A stretch of 16,307 nucleotides of DNA from Aureococcus anophagefferens (lineage: Eukaryota > Sar > Pelagophyceae > Pelagomonadales > Pelagomonadaceae): NCBI RefSeq assembly GCF_000186865.1, contig NW_008705564.1:758885-775191 (forward strand). Direction: 5' to 3'. A program made the position numbers and the translations under genes. Each line of letters begins with the position of its first letter. Within the stretch, counting starts at the first letter, position 1. Below the pieces are notes generated by a model. That model was not told the DNA's origin. It saw only the letters and a program-made list of their open reading frames with translations, and searched no databases. Positions 1 to 6,109 of the stretch are shown in pieces.

Positions 1-680
1 TCGGACTCGAAGGACCGCGAGATGGTCAGCCGGTTGCTCCCGAGGAAGGCGCGCACCTCCGTCCTCAGCGCGGGCGGCATGCGGAGCTCCTCGAGGCTCC
101 GGTCGTCGGCCTCGCGCGGCGGCGGCACGGGCAGGTCGTCGTGCTGGAAGTGGATGCTCTCGACCTTGGCGTCCGCGTGGGGCTTCGCCGCCGCGGCGAC
201 GTACTCGCCGTCGTGGTTCGCGAAGACGGCGACGCGGACGAAGCCGCGCGCGCGGCAGAAGTACTTTTTCGACGACGTCACCTGGTGCCAGGCCTTGCGG
301 AGCGACGTGCGCTCGCGGTGCTTGGCGTCGGCGGCGGCCCGGGCCGCCGCGTCGCGCGCGGCCTTGTCCTTCTCCATCTTCTCGTCGATCTCCTGGGACG
401 CGCTGTGCTTCGAGGGGTACCGCTGCTTCTCGTCGCGCTTCTCGTCGCGGCGCCGCGCGCTCGGCTTGGCCTTGAAGGAGTCGCGCCAGGCGTCCTCGAC
501 GTGGGCGTCGGGCACGAGCGTCGCGAGGCGCCAGTTCTTGCCCAGCGTGCGGCCGCTCTTGTGGACCTTGAGCTCGTCGTGGTCGTGGGCGAGGTCGAGC
601 TCGCGCACGGCGACGCTGCGCGGGCTGTGCCGCGGGCTGCGCGGGCTGCGCGGCGAGTTGCTGCTGGCGGCGGAGCCCAT
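1..680 (-). CDS. Unrecognised charged protein, paralogue of the 1006-2055 gene (C-terminus cut by window edge)
   Basis: Open from an ATG at 680 to the window edge (about 226 codons). The start context is strong (G at -3, G at +4). The protein begins MGSAAS, fitting the MGxxxS N-myristoylation pattern, so attachment to a membrane is possible but inferred. Next come an SP/RS-rich stretch (about residues 8-22), a KSGRTLG motif (41-47), a Lys/Glu/Ala-rich probable helical or coiled-coil segment (about 70-125), and a conserved block with KAWHQV, KKYF, FVRVAVF and HDGEYVAAA (about 129-164), then SLEEL and NRLTI. All these motifs recur in the same order in the divergently transcribed neighbour, so the two are clearly related. 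I recognise no named family and assign no function. The frame is GC-rich at third positions like its neighbours, and the conservation with the neighbour shows this strand is the coding one. Confidence 0.75.
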   Translation of the reverse strand, partial: MGSAASSNSPRSPRSPRHSPRSVAVRELDLAHDHDELKVHKSGRTLGKNWRLATLVPDAHVEDAWRDSFKAKPSARRRDEKRDEKQRYPSKHSASQEIDEKMEKDKAARDAAARAAADAKHRERTSLRKAWHQVTSSKKYFCRARGFVRVAVFANHDGEYVAAAAKPHADAKVESIHFQHDDLPVPPPREADDRSLEELRMPPALRTEVRAFLGSNRLTISRSFES

Positions 681-1005
681 GACTTGGTGGTGACTTGTGG
701 TGGTCGAGTCCGAATCGGTTGCTTCGTCTTTGCTGCCCGCATTGTCCAGATGATGCGGCGGAAAGCCGGGCACATTCAGATCGCGGCACCATCGTTGATT
801 GAGGCCGATATCACTTCCAACGACGCTCCCGACTCCTCGCATTCCCGGCCTGCATCGACCGGACTTGCGAGATGGCTGCTCTCTTGAAAGAAACAAAGCA
901 AGCGCCCCACCGGCAGCACCCCGCAACACACCCCAACAACAACACAACAACCAAGCGCCAACCCGGCAGCACCCCGCAACACACCACAACACCACTACAG
1001 CAACC
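681..1005. promoter_or_regulatory. Shared divergent upstream region of the paralogue pair
   Basis: These 325 bp separate the two opposed start codons and hold no convincing gene. The right half, the presumed leader of the + strand gene, is rich in CAA/CAC and almost free of T, unlike the rest of the window. It contains a 34-base direct repeat (see separate entry). An ATG at 872 in strong context (G at -3, G at +4) opens a frame that runs to 1150, out of frame with the gene starting at 1006. I see no clear TATA box. A bidirectional promoter is inferred from layout only. Confidence 0.45.
899..985. repeat. Two-copy 34-bp direct repeat in a 5' leader
   Basis: Positions 899-932 and 952-985 match at 31 of 34 bases, with a period of 53 bp. 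The shared core is GGCAGCACCCCGCAACACAC. Both copies are followed by CAAC-rich sequence. The second copy ends 20 bases before the ATG at 1006. This looks like a local tandem duplication within the leader. It could carry a duplicated promoter or untranslated-region element, but nothing in the sequence proves a role. Confidence 0.85.
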
Positions 1006-2055
1006 ATGGGCCACGGCGCGAGCACGCAGACGATCACCGCCGCCGACGAGGACCTCTACCGCCAGAAGAGCGGCCGCAGCCTCGGCCAGGCCTACCGCGC
1101 CCAGGGCCTGGGCCAGCAGGTACACCCCTGGACCGCGGTCTACCGCGTGAGCAAGTCCGCCGCGAAGCTCAAGCTCGCATCGCCCGGCGCGAAGCTCAAG
1201 GCGAAGCAGAAGGCCCTCGAGGCGCACTCCGTCGTGGGCGCCATCGACGCCAAAATAAAAGCCGACAAGGAGGCGAAGGACGCCGAGGACGCGCAGCGCG
1301 CCGCGGCGGAGTACGCCGAGAAGCGCTTTCTCTCGAAAGCCTGGCACAAGGTCGACTCGACGCGCAAGTACTTCACGAAGGCCAAAAACTTCGTGTCCGT
1401 GTCCGTCTTCCTGAGCCACGAGGGCGAGTACGTCGTCGCGGCGACGCGGCCCCACGACGACGCCGTGATCCACCCGATCCACCTCGACGGCGCGGACCTG
1501 CCGACGGCGACGCCCGTACCCGACGACCCCAGCCTCGACGAGCTGCGGAACGCGCCCGTCTTCTCCGCGAGCGCGCGCGACTGCCTCCTCAAGGGCAACC
1601 GCCTCACCATCGCGCGCGGCGACTCGGAGAACGAGCTCGTGCTCGAGGTGCTGGGCGTGCCCCACCGGCCCGCCGCCGACGTCGTGTCGCCCACGGCGCT
1701 CAAAGAGGTCGAGCGCCAGACGCTCGAGGCGTGGGAGCCGACGCCGACGACGGCGATGCAGAAGGTCACGGACGCGCGCTTCGCGGCGCTCGTCGCGGGC
1801 CTCGAGACGGACCTGCTCGTGGCCGAGTCGGCCATCGTCGACGTCGAGGCCGTCCACGAGGTCCTCGTACGGGAGGCCCGGGAGCTGCACGAGATGAACG
1901 CGCGCGACGCGGCCGTGCTCGCGACCCTGCCGGTCATCCCCAAGAAGCGCCGCAAGGCCGCCCCGCAGCACCGCGTCGTCGACCGCTGGGACACGACGTC
2001 GCCGTCGAAGAAGGCCCACCGCGCCGCGACGACGACGCCCGCGTTCTTCGCTTAA
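1006..2055 (+). CDS. Unrecognised charged protein, paralogue of the 1-680 gene (349 aa)
   Basis: The ATG at 1006 has an excellent Kozak context (A at -3, G at +4) and is the first in-frame ATG. The product starts MGHGAST, an MGxxxS N-myristoylation-type terminus. Motifs shared with the divergent neighbour are KSGRSLG (21-27), KAWHKV (111-116), KYF (121-123), FVSVSVF (129-135), HEGEYVVAA (138-146), SLDEL (176-180) and GNRLTI (197-202). A Lys/Ala/Glu-rich helix-prone stretch covers about 50-110. The C-terminal half (about 205-349) has a further helical region and a basic end with KKRRK (313-317). No transmembrane segment or catalytic motif is visible. The family is unknown to me. Conserved aromatic and beta-prone residues around 120-146 suggest a small folded domain, possibly for binding. 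The stop lies only 9 bp from the stop of the opposing acetyltransferase gene. Confidence 0.82.
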   Translation: MGHGASTQTITAADEDLYRQKSGRSLGQAYRAQGLGQQVHPWTAVYRVSKSAAKLKLASPGAKLKAKQKALEAHSVVGAIDAKIKADKEAKDAEDAQRAAAEYAEKRFLSKAWHKVDSTRKYFTKAKNFVSVSVFLSHEGEYVVAATRPHDDAVIHPIHLDGADLPTATPVPDDPSLDELRNAPVFSASARDCLLKGNRLTIARGDSENELVLEVLGVPHRPAADVVSPTALKEVERQTLEAWEPTPTTAMQKVTDARFAALVAGLETDLLVAESAIVDVEAVHEVLVREARELHEMNARDAAVLATLPVIPKKRRKAAPQHRVVDRWDTTSPSKKAHRAATTTPAFFA

Positions 2056-2064
2056 AACACATTT

Positions 2065-2682
2065 CTAACTCGCCTTACGGAACCGCAGGAGCGTCGTCTC
2101 GCGGCCGCCGCGCTTGTAGTCGGCGTAGGTGACGACCTCGGCGAACCCCGCGTTGCGCAGGGCGCCGGCGCCGGCGTCGTCCTTGGCGTGGAGCGGCGCG
2201 TAGATCTCCGCGGCGTCGCCTTCGACCGCGAAGACGCCGAGCGCCGCGTCGACGGCGACCCGCGCGAGCTGCGCGCCGATGCCCCGCCGCCGGTGGCCCT
2301 CGGCGACGACGAGCTCGCAGAGGATCCAGGCCCGGCCCGTCGTCTCGCGCGTCCGGTACTCGTCCGTCGCCTCCAGCGACGCGAATCCCACGAGCGCCCT
2401 CTTGTCGTAGGCGGCCCAGACGAGGGCATGTCCGCCCGCGACGCGGCCGAAGTGGTGGCGCAGGGACCGCACGTCGCCGAGGAAGTTCGTCGCGGCCTTG
2501 CCCTCCTTGAGGCGGAACTCAAAGAGCTTCTCCGTGTCCGTCTCGGCGGGCAGCCGCTTGTAGCGCAGGCCGCCGACGGTCGTCGACGCCGTCGGCGTCG
2601 GCGTGCAGCGTATCTTTGGCGGCTCCGGCGTCGGTGTTTCGTCGTCGTCGCTGCCGTTTTGGGCGGGCTGCATGGCCGCCAT
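2065..2682 (-). CDS. GNAT-family N-acetyltransferase (205 aa)
   Basis: Predicted acetyl-CoA-dependent N-acetyltransferase of the GCN5-related fold. The diagnostic motif A is visible: beta-strand WILCELVVAEGHRRRGIGAQL (split here as WILCELVV, residues 119-126, then RRRGIGAQL, 131-139), where R-x-x-G-x-G/A binds the acetyl-CoA pyrophosphate. The later ALRNAGFAEV (174-183) is the usual motif B region. The first ~35 residues are low-complexity and polar (Thr/Pro/Asp) and probably disordered. The substrate cannot be read from the sequence. The first true ATG is at 2682 with G at -3 and G at +4; the codon before it is GTG. A second ATG at residue 4 is also possible. It runs convergently into the 1006-2055 gene (9 bp between stops) and divergently from the aminotransferase (56 bp between starts). 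Confidence 0.88.
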   Translation of the reverse strand: MAAMQPAQNGSDDDETPTPEPPKIRCTPTPTASTTVGGLRYKRLPAETDTEKLFEFRLKEGKAATNFLGDVRSLRHHFGRVAGGHALVWAAYDKRALVGFASLEATDEYRTRETTGRAWILCELVVAEGHRRRGIGAQLARVAVDAALGVFAVEGDAAEIYAPLHAKDDAGAGALRNAGFAEVVTYADYKRGGRETTLLRFRKAS

Positions 2683-2738
2683 CACAAATGGGCTGGGAAA
2701 CTTGAATTCAACAACTCGCCGATGCCGTCCAGCATCCG
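2683..2738. promoter_or_regulatory. 56-bp divergent promoter between GNAT and aminotransferase genes
   Basis: Only 56 bp lie between the two start codons, so both 5' leaders and any core promoter must fit here or extend into coding sequence. The stretch is less GC-rich than its flanks and contains AACTTGAATTCAAC, which has a GAATTC palindrome at its centre. An ATG at 2722 on the + strand is out of frame with the aminotransferase and reads to a TGA near 2823. Its context is weak (C at -3, C at +4). The promoter role is inferred from position. Confidence 0.45.
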
Positions 2739-4046
2739 ATGGCGCCGCTTCTGCTCAGAGCCAACATTAAGCGGCTCTTGCGCCGCCGCCGCCTGTCGAC
2801 CATCGACTACGACTCGTTCCTGAGCGCGCGGTCCCTGCGGCGGCGGCCGAGCGCGATTCGCGCGCTGCAGCCCCTGCTCGCGGAGCCGGGCATGATCTCC
2901 CTCGGCGGCGGCATGCCCCACGCGTCGACGTTTCCGTTCGAATCCTTGACCGTACGATTGAAAAGCGGCAAGTCCTTCGCCGTCGACGGCGCGGCGCTCG
3001 AGGCCGCGCTCCAGTACGGGCCGACGCGCGGGTCGCCCGGCCTGAGCGCGCACCTCGAGGCGCTCCAGCGCTCGGAGCACGGCGCCGCAAACAGCATGAT
3101 CTGCGCGACGACGGGCTCCCAGGACGCGCTGGCCAAGGCCTTTGATCTGTTCACGGGCGAGGGCCAGCCGCCCGTGCTCGTCGAGTCGCCCACGTACTCC
3201 GGGAGCTTGGCGTACCTGCAGCCGACGGGGGTACCGCTCGTCGGCGTGCCCACGGACGGCGGCGGCCTCGATCCGCAGGCACTCGACGCCATCTTGCGGC
3301 ACTGGGACGACGACGGCCCACGGCCCCGCGTGCTCTACACGATCCCGGTGGGCGGGAACCCCACGGGCGCGTCGCTGTCCTTGGAACGGAAGCGCGAGAT
3401 CTACGGCATCGCGAGGGAATTCGACCTCATTTTGCTGGAAGACGACCCCTACTACTGGATGCAGTTCGGCGGCGAGCGCACGCCGTCGTTCCTGTCGCTG
3501 GACGCGGACCAGCGCGTGCTCCGCTTCGACTCGTTTTCCAAGTTGCTGAGCAGCGGCATTCGCGTGGGCTTCTGCACGGGCCCGCCGCGGCTCGTCGAGC
3601 GCATCGAGCTCCACGCCCAGGCCTCCGTGCTCCACGGCTCCGGCGTGAGCCAGGCGCTTGTCAGCGGCCTCTTCGACGCCTGGGCGGAGGAGTACCCCTC
3701 GGCCGTCGCCGGCTTCGAGGCGCACTGCGCGGCCGTCGCCTCGTTCTACGAAACGCGGCGCGACGTCTTCCTCCGCGCCGCGGAGGCGCACTTGACGGGG
3801 CTCGCGGACTGGACGGTGCCGACGGCGGGCATGTTCGTCTGGCTCCGGCTGCGGGGCGTCGACGACGCGGACGCGTTCGTGAAGTCGAAATGCCGCGACG
3901 CGAAGGTGCTGCTGGTGCCGGGCCAGTCCTTCGACCCCCACGACGCGCCATCGCCCTACGTCCGCGCGGCGTTCTCGACGGCGTCCCACGAGGACATCGA
4001 GGTGGCTGTGGAGCGGTTCGCGGGATTGTTGCGGGAGGTCGCGTGA
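2739..4046 (+). CDS. AADAT: Kynurenine/2-aminoadipate aminotransferase-type PLP enzyme
   Basis: A 435-residue fold-type I aminotransferase closely resembling animal AADAT (KAT II), which transaminates kynurenine and 2-aminoadipate with 2-oxoglutarate. Visible PLP motifs are GNPTG (206-210, Asn207), EDDPYYW (234-240, Asp235 to the pyridine nitrogen and Tyr in the pocket), and DSFSK (264-268), where Lys268 should form the Schiff base. SSGIRVGF (271-278) supplies the phosphate-binding Arg. SPYVRAAFS (405-413) carries the substrate-carboxylate Arg409. Spacing Asn207-Lys268 equals that in the human enzyme. Residues 1-22 are an extra Arg/Leu-rich leader lacking acidic residues, consistent with mitochondrial import. 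ATG 2739 is the first in-frame start, in moderate context. The TGA stop sits within a GTGAGT splice-donor-like sequence, so a spliced alternative C-terminus is possible (separate entry). Confidence 0.93.
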   Translation: MAPLLLRANIKRLLRRRRLSTIDYDSFLSARSLRRRPSAIRALQPLLAEPGMISLGGGMPHASTFPFESLTVRLKSGKSFAVDGAALEAALQYGPTRGSPGLSAHLEALQRSEHGAANSMICATTGSQDALAKAFDLFTGEGQPPVLVESPTYSGSLAYLQPTGVPLVGVPTDGGGLDPQALDAILRHWDDDGPRPRVLYTIPVGGNPTGASLSLERKREIYGIAREFDLILLEDDPYYWMQFGGERTPSFLSLDADQRVLRFDSFSKLLSSGIRVGFCTGPPRLVERIELHAQASVLHGSGVSQALVSGLFDAWAEEYPSAVAGFEAHCAAVASFYETRRDVFLRAAEAHLTGLADWTVPTAGMFVWLRLRGVDDADAFVKSKCRDAKVLLVPGQSFDPHDAPSPYVRAAFSTASHEDIEVAVERFAGLLREVA

Positions 4047-4114
4047 GTTTTATTTTATGGTTCCCGTGGCGCGGTTCGCGGGGCTGCTGCGGCTGGCCGC
4101 GCGCGTTTTAATTT
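4008..4114 (+). repeat. Imperfect tandem copy of the aminotransferase C-terminal codons past its stop
   Basis: Positions 4008-4055 include the final twelve sense codons, the stop and the first few downstream bases of the aminotransferase gene. They are echoed at 4066-4114: 30 of 39 bases match over the coding part, followed by GTTTTATTT versus GTTTTAATTT. The offset is 58 bp, so the copy lies in a different frame from the gene. Read in its own register it gives VARFAGLLRLAA against VERFAGLLREVA, with CGC where the gene has its TGA stop. Three of nine differences are silent. Confidence 0.8.
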
Positions 4115-4138
4115 CGACTTCAACTTTTAAACTTGCAG
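4043..4138 (+). other. Candidate 96-nt intron spanning the aminotransferase stop codon
   Basis: The sequence begins GTGAGT at 4043 and ends TTTTAAACTTGCAG at 4138, a canonical donor and a pyrimidine-preceded acceptor. It encloses the T-rich patches and the duplicated tail segment. If removed, the TGA at 4044-4046 disappears and the protein would end REVAPRGEC instead of REVA. Unspliced length already matches the family well, so splicing may be absent, occasional or merely apparent. The rest of the gene is uninterrupted. Based on splice-site pattern only. Confidence 0.3.
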
Positions 4139-4243
4139 TCCGCGCGGCGAATGTTGAGGCGCAGGGGTGACTCGTCCCAAAGCAGCAGGACATCAGCAGC
4201 AAAGCGCCACGGCAATTGACGCTCGCCTGCAACACAGCCAGCC
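4139..4243 (+). promoter_or_regulatory. Upstream/leader region of the methyltransferase gene with a 22-codon uORF
   Basis: The whole gap between the aminotransferase stop and the methyltransferase start is 197 bp and must hold the 3' end of one and the promoter of the other. An upstream ATG at 4151 opens a 22-codon frame ending TGA at 4217-4219, 24 nt before the main ATG. It would matter only if transcription starts upstream of 4151. No canonical AATAAA follows the aminotransferase stop. Confidence 0.3.
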
Positions 4244-5221
4244 ATGCGCGCCCTCCCGTGCATGCTCGCCGTCGCCGCGGCCCTCCAGCGCGCCCCGCGG
4301 CGTGTCGCGCCGCCGGCCGTCGCGGCGCGCCGCAACGTCGCGCTGCGCGCCTGCGACCAAAACCTTTCGAAAAAGGGGACGGTGACGCTCGTCGGCGCGG
4401 GCCCCGGCGACCCGGAGCTCCTCACGGTCGCGGCCCTGCGCCTGATCAGCGACCCGGAGGCGCTCGTCGTCGCGGACCGCCTCGTGTCGCCGGAGATCCG
4501 GAGTCTCGTGCAGGGCGAGCTCCGCGTCGCGGGCAAGGCGCCCGGCTGCGCGGAGAAGGCGCAGCGCGAGATCTACGACTGGTGCGTCGAGGGCGTCAAC
4601 GAGGGCCGCCGGGTCATCCGGCTCAAGATCGGCGACCCCTTCGTCTTCGGCCGCGGCGGCGAGGAGATCCTCGAGTTCCGGGAGACGCTTGGCCTCGAGG
4701 CCGAGGTCGTGCCCGGCGTGTCGAGCTGCCTCGCGGCGCCGCTCGCGGCGGGCGTGCCCGTGACGCACCGCGGCGCCGCGCACCAGCTCGTCGTCTCCAC
4801 GGGCTACGGCCGCGACGGCTCGTCGCCGGAGCTCCCCTACTACGACGAGAACCGCACCGTCGTGCTCCTCATGGCCGTCGGCCGCCTGGGCAAGATCGTC
4901 GCCAACTGCCTCGAGGCCCAGGGCTTCCCCCGCGACTGCCCGGCCCTCGTCGTCGAGCAGGCGTCGAGCCCGCGGCAGCGGACCGTCGTCGGCGACTTGT
5001 CGGACATCGCGGACCTCGTGCTCGAGCACGACATCAAGGCGCCGGCGACGGTCGTCTTCGGCGCCGCGGCGCGCGTGCTCCACGCGACGGCGCCCCACGG
5101 CCTCATGGACGAGCGCGCGCCCGCCGCGCGGCTCGACGTCCTCGAGACCGTCGCGGCCGCGATCCCCGAGCCGAAGCCCTACGAGTTCCTCGGCGGGAAG
5201 ACCGCCGCCAAGGTCCGCTGA
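4244..5221 (+). CDS. SUMT: Uroporphyrinogen-III C-methyltransferase, plastid-type leader
   Basis: Catalyses SAM-dependent C2/C7 methylation of uroporphyrinogen III to precorrin-2, the branch from heme/chlorophyll toward siroheme (cofactor of nitrite and sulfite reductases). The 325-residue product has the family landmarks in order: VTLVGAGPGDPELLT (47-61, N-terminal SAM loop), ADRLVSPEI (77-85), RLKIGDPFVFGRGGEE (126-141), EVVPGVSS (154-161), GVPVTHRG (170-177) and LLMAVGRL (208-215). Only the methyltransferase domain is present, without the CysG oxidase/ferrochelatase half. Residues 1-40 form a short hydrophobic stretch followed by an Arg/Ala-rich, acid-free region, consistent with import into a plastid, as expected for plant and algal siroheme synthesis; exact cleavage is not evident. 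ATG 4244 has G at -3. An AATAAA lies 33 nt after the stop. Confidence 0.93.
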   Translation: MRALPCMLAVAAALQRAPRRVAPPAVAARRNVALRACDQNLSKKGTVTLVGAGPGDPELLTVAALRLISDPEALVVADRLVSPEIRSLVQGELRVAGKAPGCAEKAQREIYDWCVEGVNEGRRVIRLKIGDPFVFGRGGEEILEFRETLGLEAEVVPGVSSCLAAPLAAGVPVTHRGAAHQLVVSTGYGRDGSSPELPYYDENRTVVLLMAVGRLGKIVANCLEAQGFPRDCPALVVEQASSPRQRTVVGDLSDIADLVLEHDIKAPATVVFGAAARVLHATAPHGLMDERAPAARLDVLETVAAAIPEPKPYEFLGGKTAAKVR

Positions 5222-5253
5222 TGGGCATCCCCCGGCTGTGAAAATCTGTTGTA

Positions 5254-5259
5254 AATAAA
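5254..5259 (+). terminator. Canonical AATAAA polyadenylation signal
   Basis: AATAAA lies 33 nt after the methyltransferase TGA within TGTAAATAAAG, and only 5 bp before the stop of the opposed acetyltransferase gene. Cleavage 10-30 nt downstream would fall inside that gene's last codons, so the two transcripts should overlap. It is the clearest polyadenylation hexamer I noticed in the window. Confidence 0.6.
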
Positions 5260-5264
5260 GCGAG

Positions 5265-5825
5265 CTACGTCGTCGTGACGAACGCGTAGGTCGCGTCCCG
5301 CTCCCGCCGTTCGAGCGCCTTCAGGTCCATGCGGTAGACGTTCGTCTCGCGGATTTCGAAGCCGCAGCGGCGGTAGAGCCGGTTCGCGGCCTCGCGGCTC
5401 GGCCGCGACGTGAGGTCCAGCGTCTTGGCGCCCGCCGCGCGCGCGAGCTCGACGGCCTTTTTCAGCAACCGGCCGCCGAGGCCGCAGCCGCGCGCGGCCT
5501 CGTCGACGACGACGTCCTCGACCCACGCGCGCGTGCCCGTCGGGATGGGGAAGACGACGAGCGTCAGCACGCCGACGACGCCGTAGGCCGCGCGCGCCGC
5601 GACGAGCGTCACGGCGTCGTGTTCTACTATTTTCCGCAGCGCGTCCGCGTCGGGCGCCTCGCTCGTCTTCGAGAGCTGCGGCGTCAGTTTCCGGAAGGCG
5701 GCGACGAGCGCGTCGTCGACGGCCGTGACGGGCTCGATGACGAGCTGCTTGTAGGGGTCCGGCGCCGCCTCCATAGCCTCGACAAAGGCCGTGACCTCCT
5801 TGACGCGCTGGAGATGGGAGGCCAT
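5265..5825 (-). CDS. Second GNAT-family N-acetyltransferase (186 aa)
   Basis: Predicted acetyl-CoA-dependent N-acetyltransferase unlike the one at 2065-2682 outside the core motif. Strand 4 and motif A read WVEDVVVDEAARGCGLGGRLL (in parts: WVEDVVVDE, residues 101-109; RGCGLGGRLL, 112-121). They are followed by LDLTS (136-140), EAANRLYRRCGF (145-156) and RETNVYRMDL (159-168), an arrangement common in small bacterial and eukaryotic GNAT proteins with LTS-x-P and a terminal NVYR strand. The substrate is unknown. The ATG at 5825 is in strong context (A at -3, G at +4) and directly precedes the conserved region. The frame stays open upstream to 6053, but that part is Arg/Ser low-complexity without family resemblance. 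It converges on the methyltransferase gene with 43 bp between stops. Confidence 0.88.
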   Translation of the reverse strand: MASHLQRVKEVTAFVEAMEAAPDPYKQLVIEPVTAVDDALVAAFRKLTPQLSKTSEAPDADALRKIVEHDAVTLVAARAAYGVVGVLTLVVFPIPTGTRAWVEDVVVDEAARGCGLGGRLLKKAVELARAAGAKTLDLTSRPSREAANRLYRRCGFEIRETNVYRMDLKALERRERDATYAFVTTT

Positions 5826-6109
5826 GGTTGTTTTTTGCGACGCACGTCGCAGCGATGTGTTTTGGCGTCGAATGCGCTGGGAAACGCGCGTTTTGACGGC
5901 GCAGCGGGTGCCGACGCTCGACGTTGAAGTCTTAGTTGACTTTGTTGCCGCAAGCTCGCCGGCGGCTCGGCTTGCGCGCGCGCCATCGACGTCGTCTCGG
6001 CCGCGCACGCAGTAGCAACGCAACGCCTCGGCCGCCGCTGCTCGCGCTCGCAAAGAAGACCGTCGCCGAGCGCGCTCGCGAAGAACCGTCGCCGCGCGCT
6101 CGCACGACC
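5826..6109. promoter_or_regulatory. Divergent upstream region of the second GNAT and SNRNP27
   Basis: 284 bp between two opposed ATGs, both in strong Kozak context. No gene is recognisable inside. Features seen: a T/A-rich patch next to the acetyltransferase start (5828-5836), a 7-bp inverted repeat CGCAAGC/GCTTGCG at 5949-5955 and 5970-5976 (14-nt loop), and the tandem leader repeat listed separately. A bidirectional promoter is inferred. Confidence 0.4.
6044..6109 (+). repeat. Tandem repeat in the SNRNP27 5' leader
   Basis: Three successive units start with GCGCTCGC at 6044, 6072 and 6096. The first two continue with AAGAA and CCGTCGCCG; the third is cut short by the start codon of the splicing protein. 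Spacings are 28 and 24 bp. It looks like local duplication in the leader. No function is evident. Confidence 0.7.

Noticed and set aside
22..693. 223-codon + strand frame at the left edge
   Set aside because: Antisense to the partial gene at 1-680, whose - strand translation is supported by clear similarity to the neighbouring paralogue.
2682..3989. 435-codon - strand frame opposite the aminotransferase
   Set aside because: Mirror frame of the aminotransferase; no recognisable motifs and no ATG-supported family length.
5826..6053. N-terminal extension of the second GNAT
   Set aside because: Open and in frame, but Arg/Ser-rich, not GNAT-like, and it would cover most of the promoter gap; the ATG at 5825 has a strong context and sits just before the family-like region.
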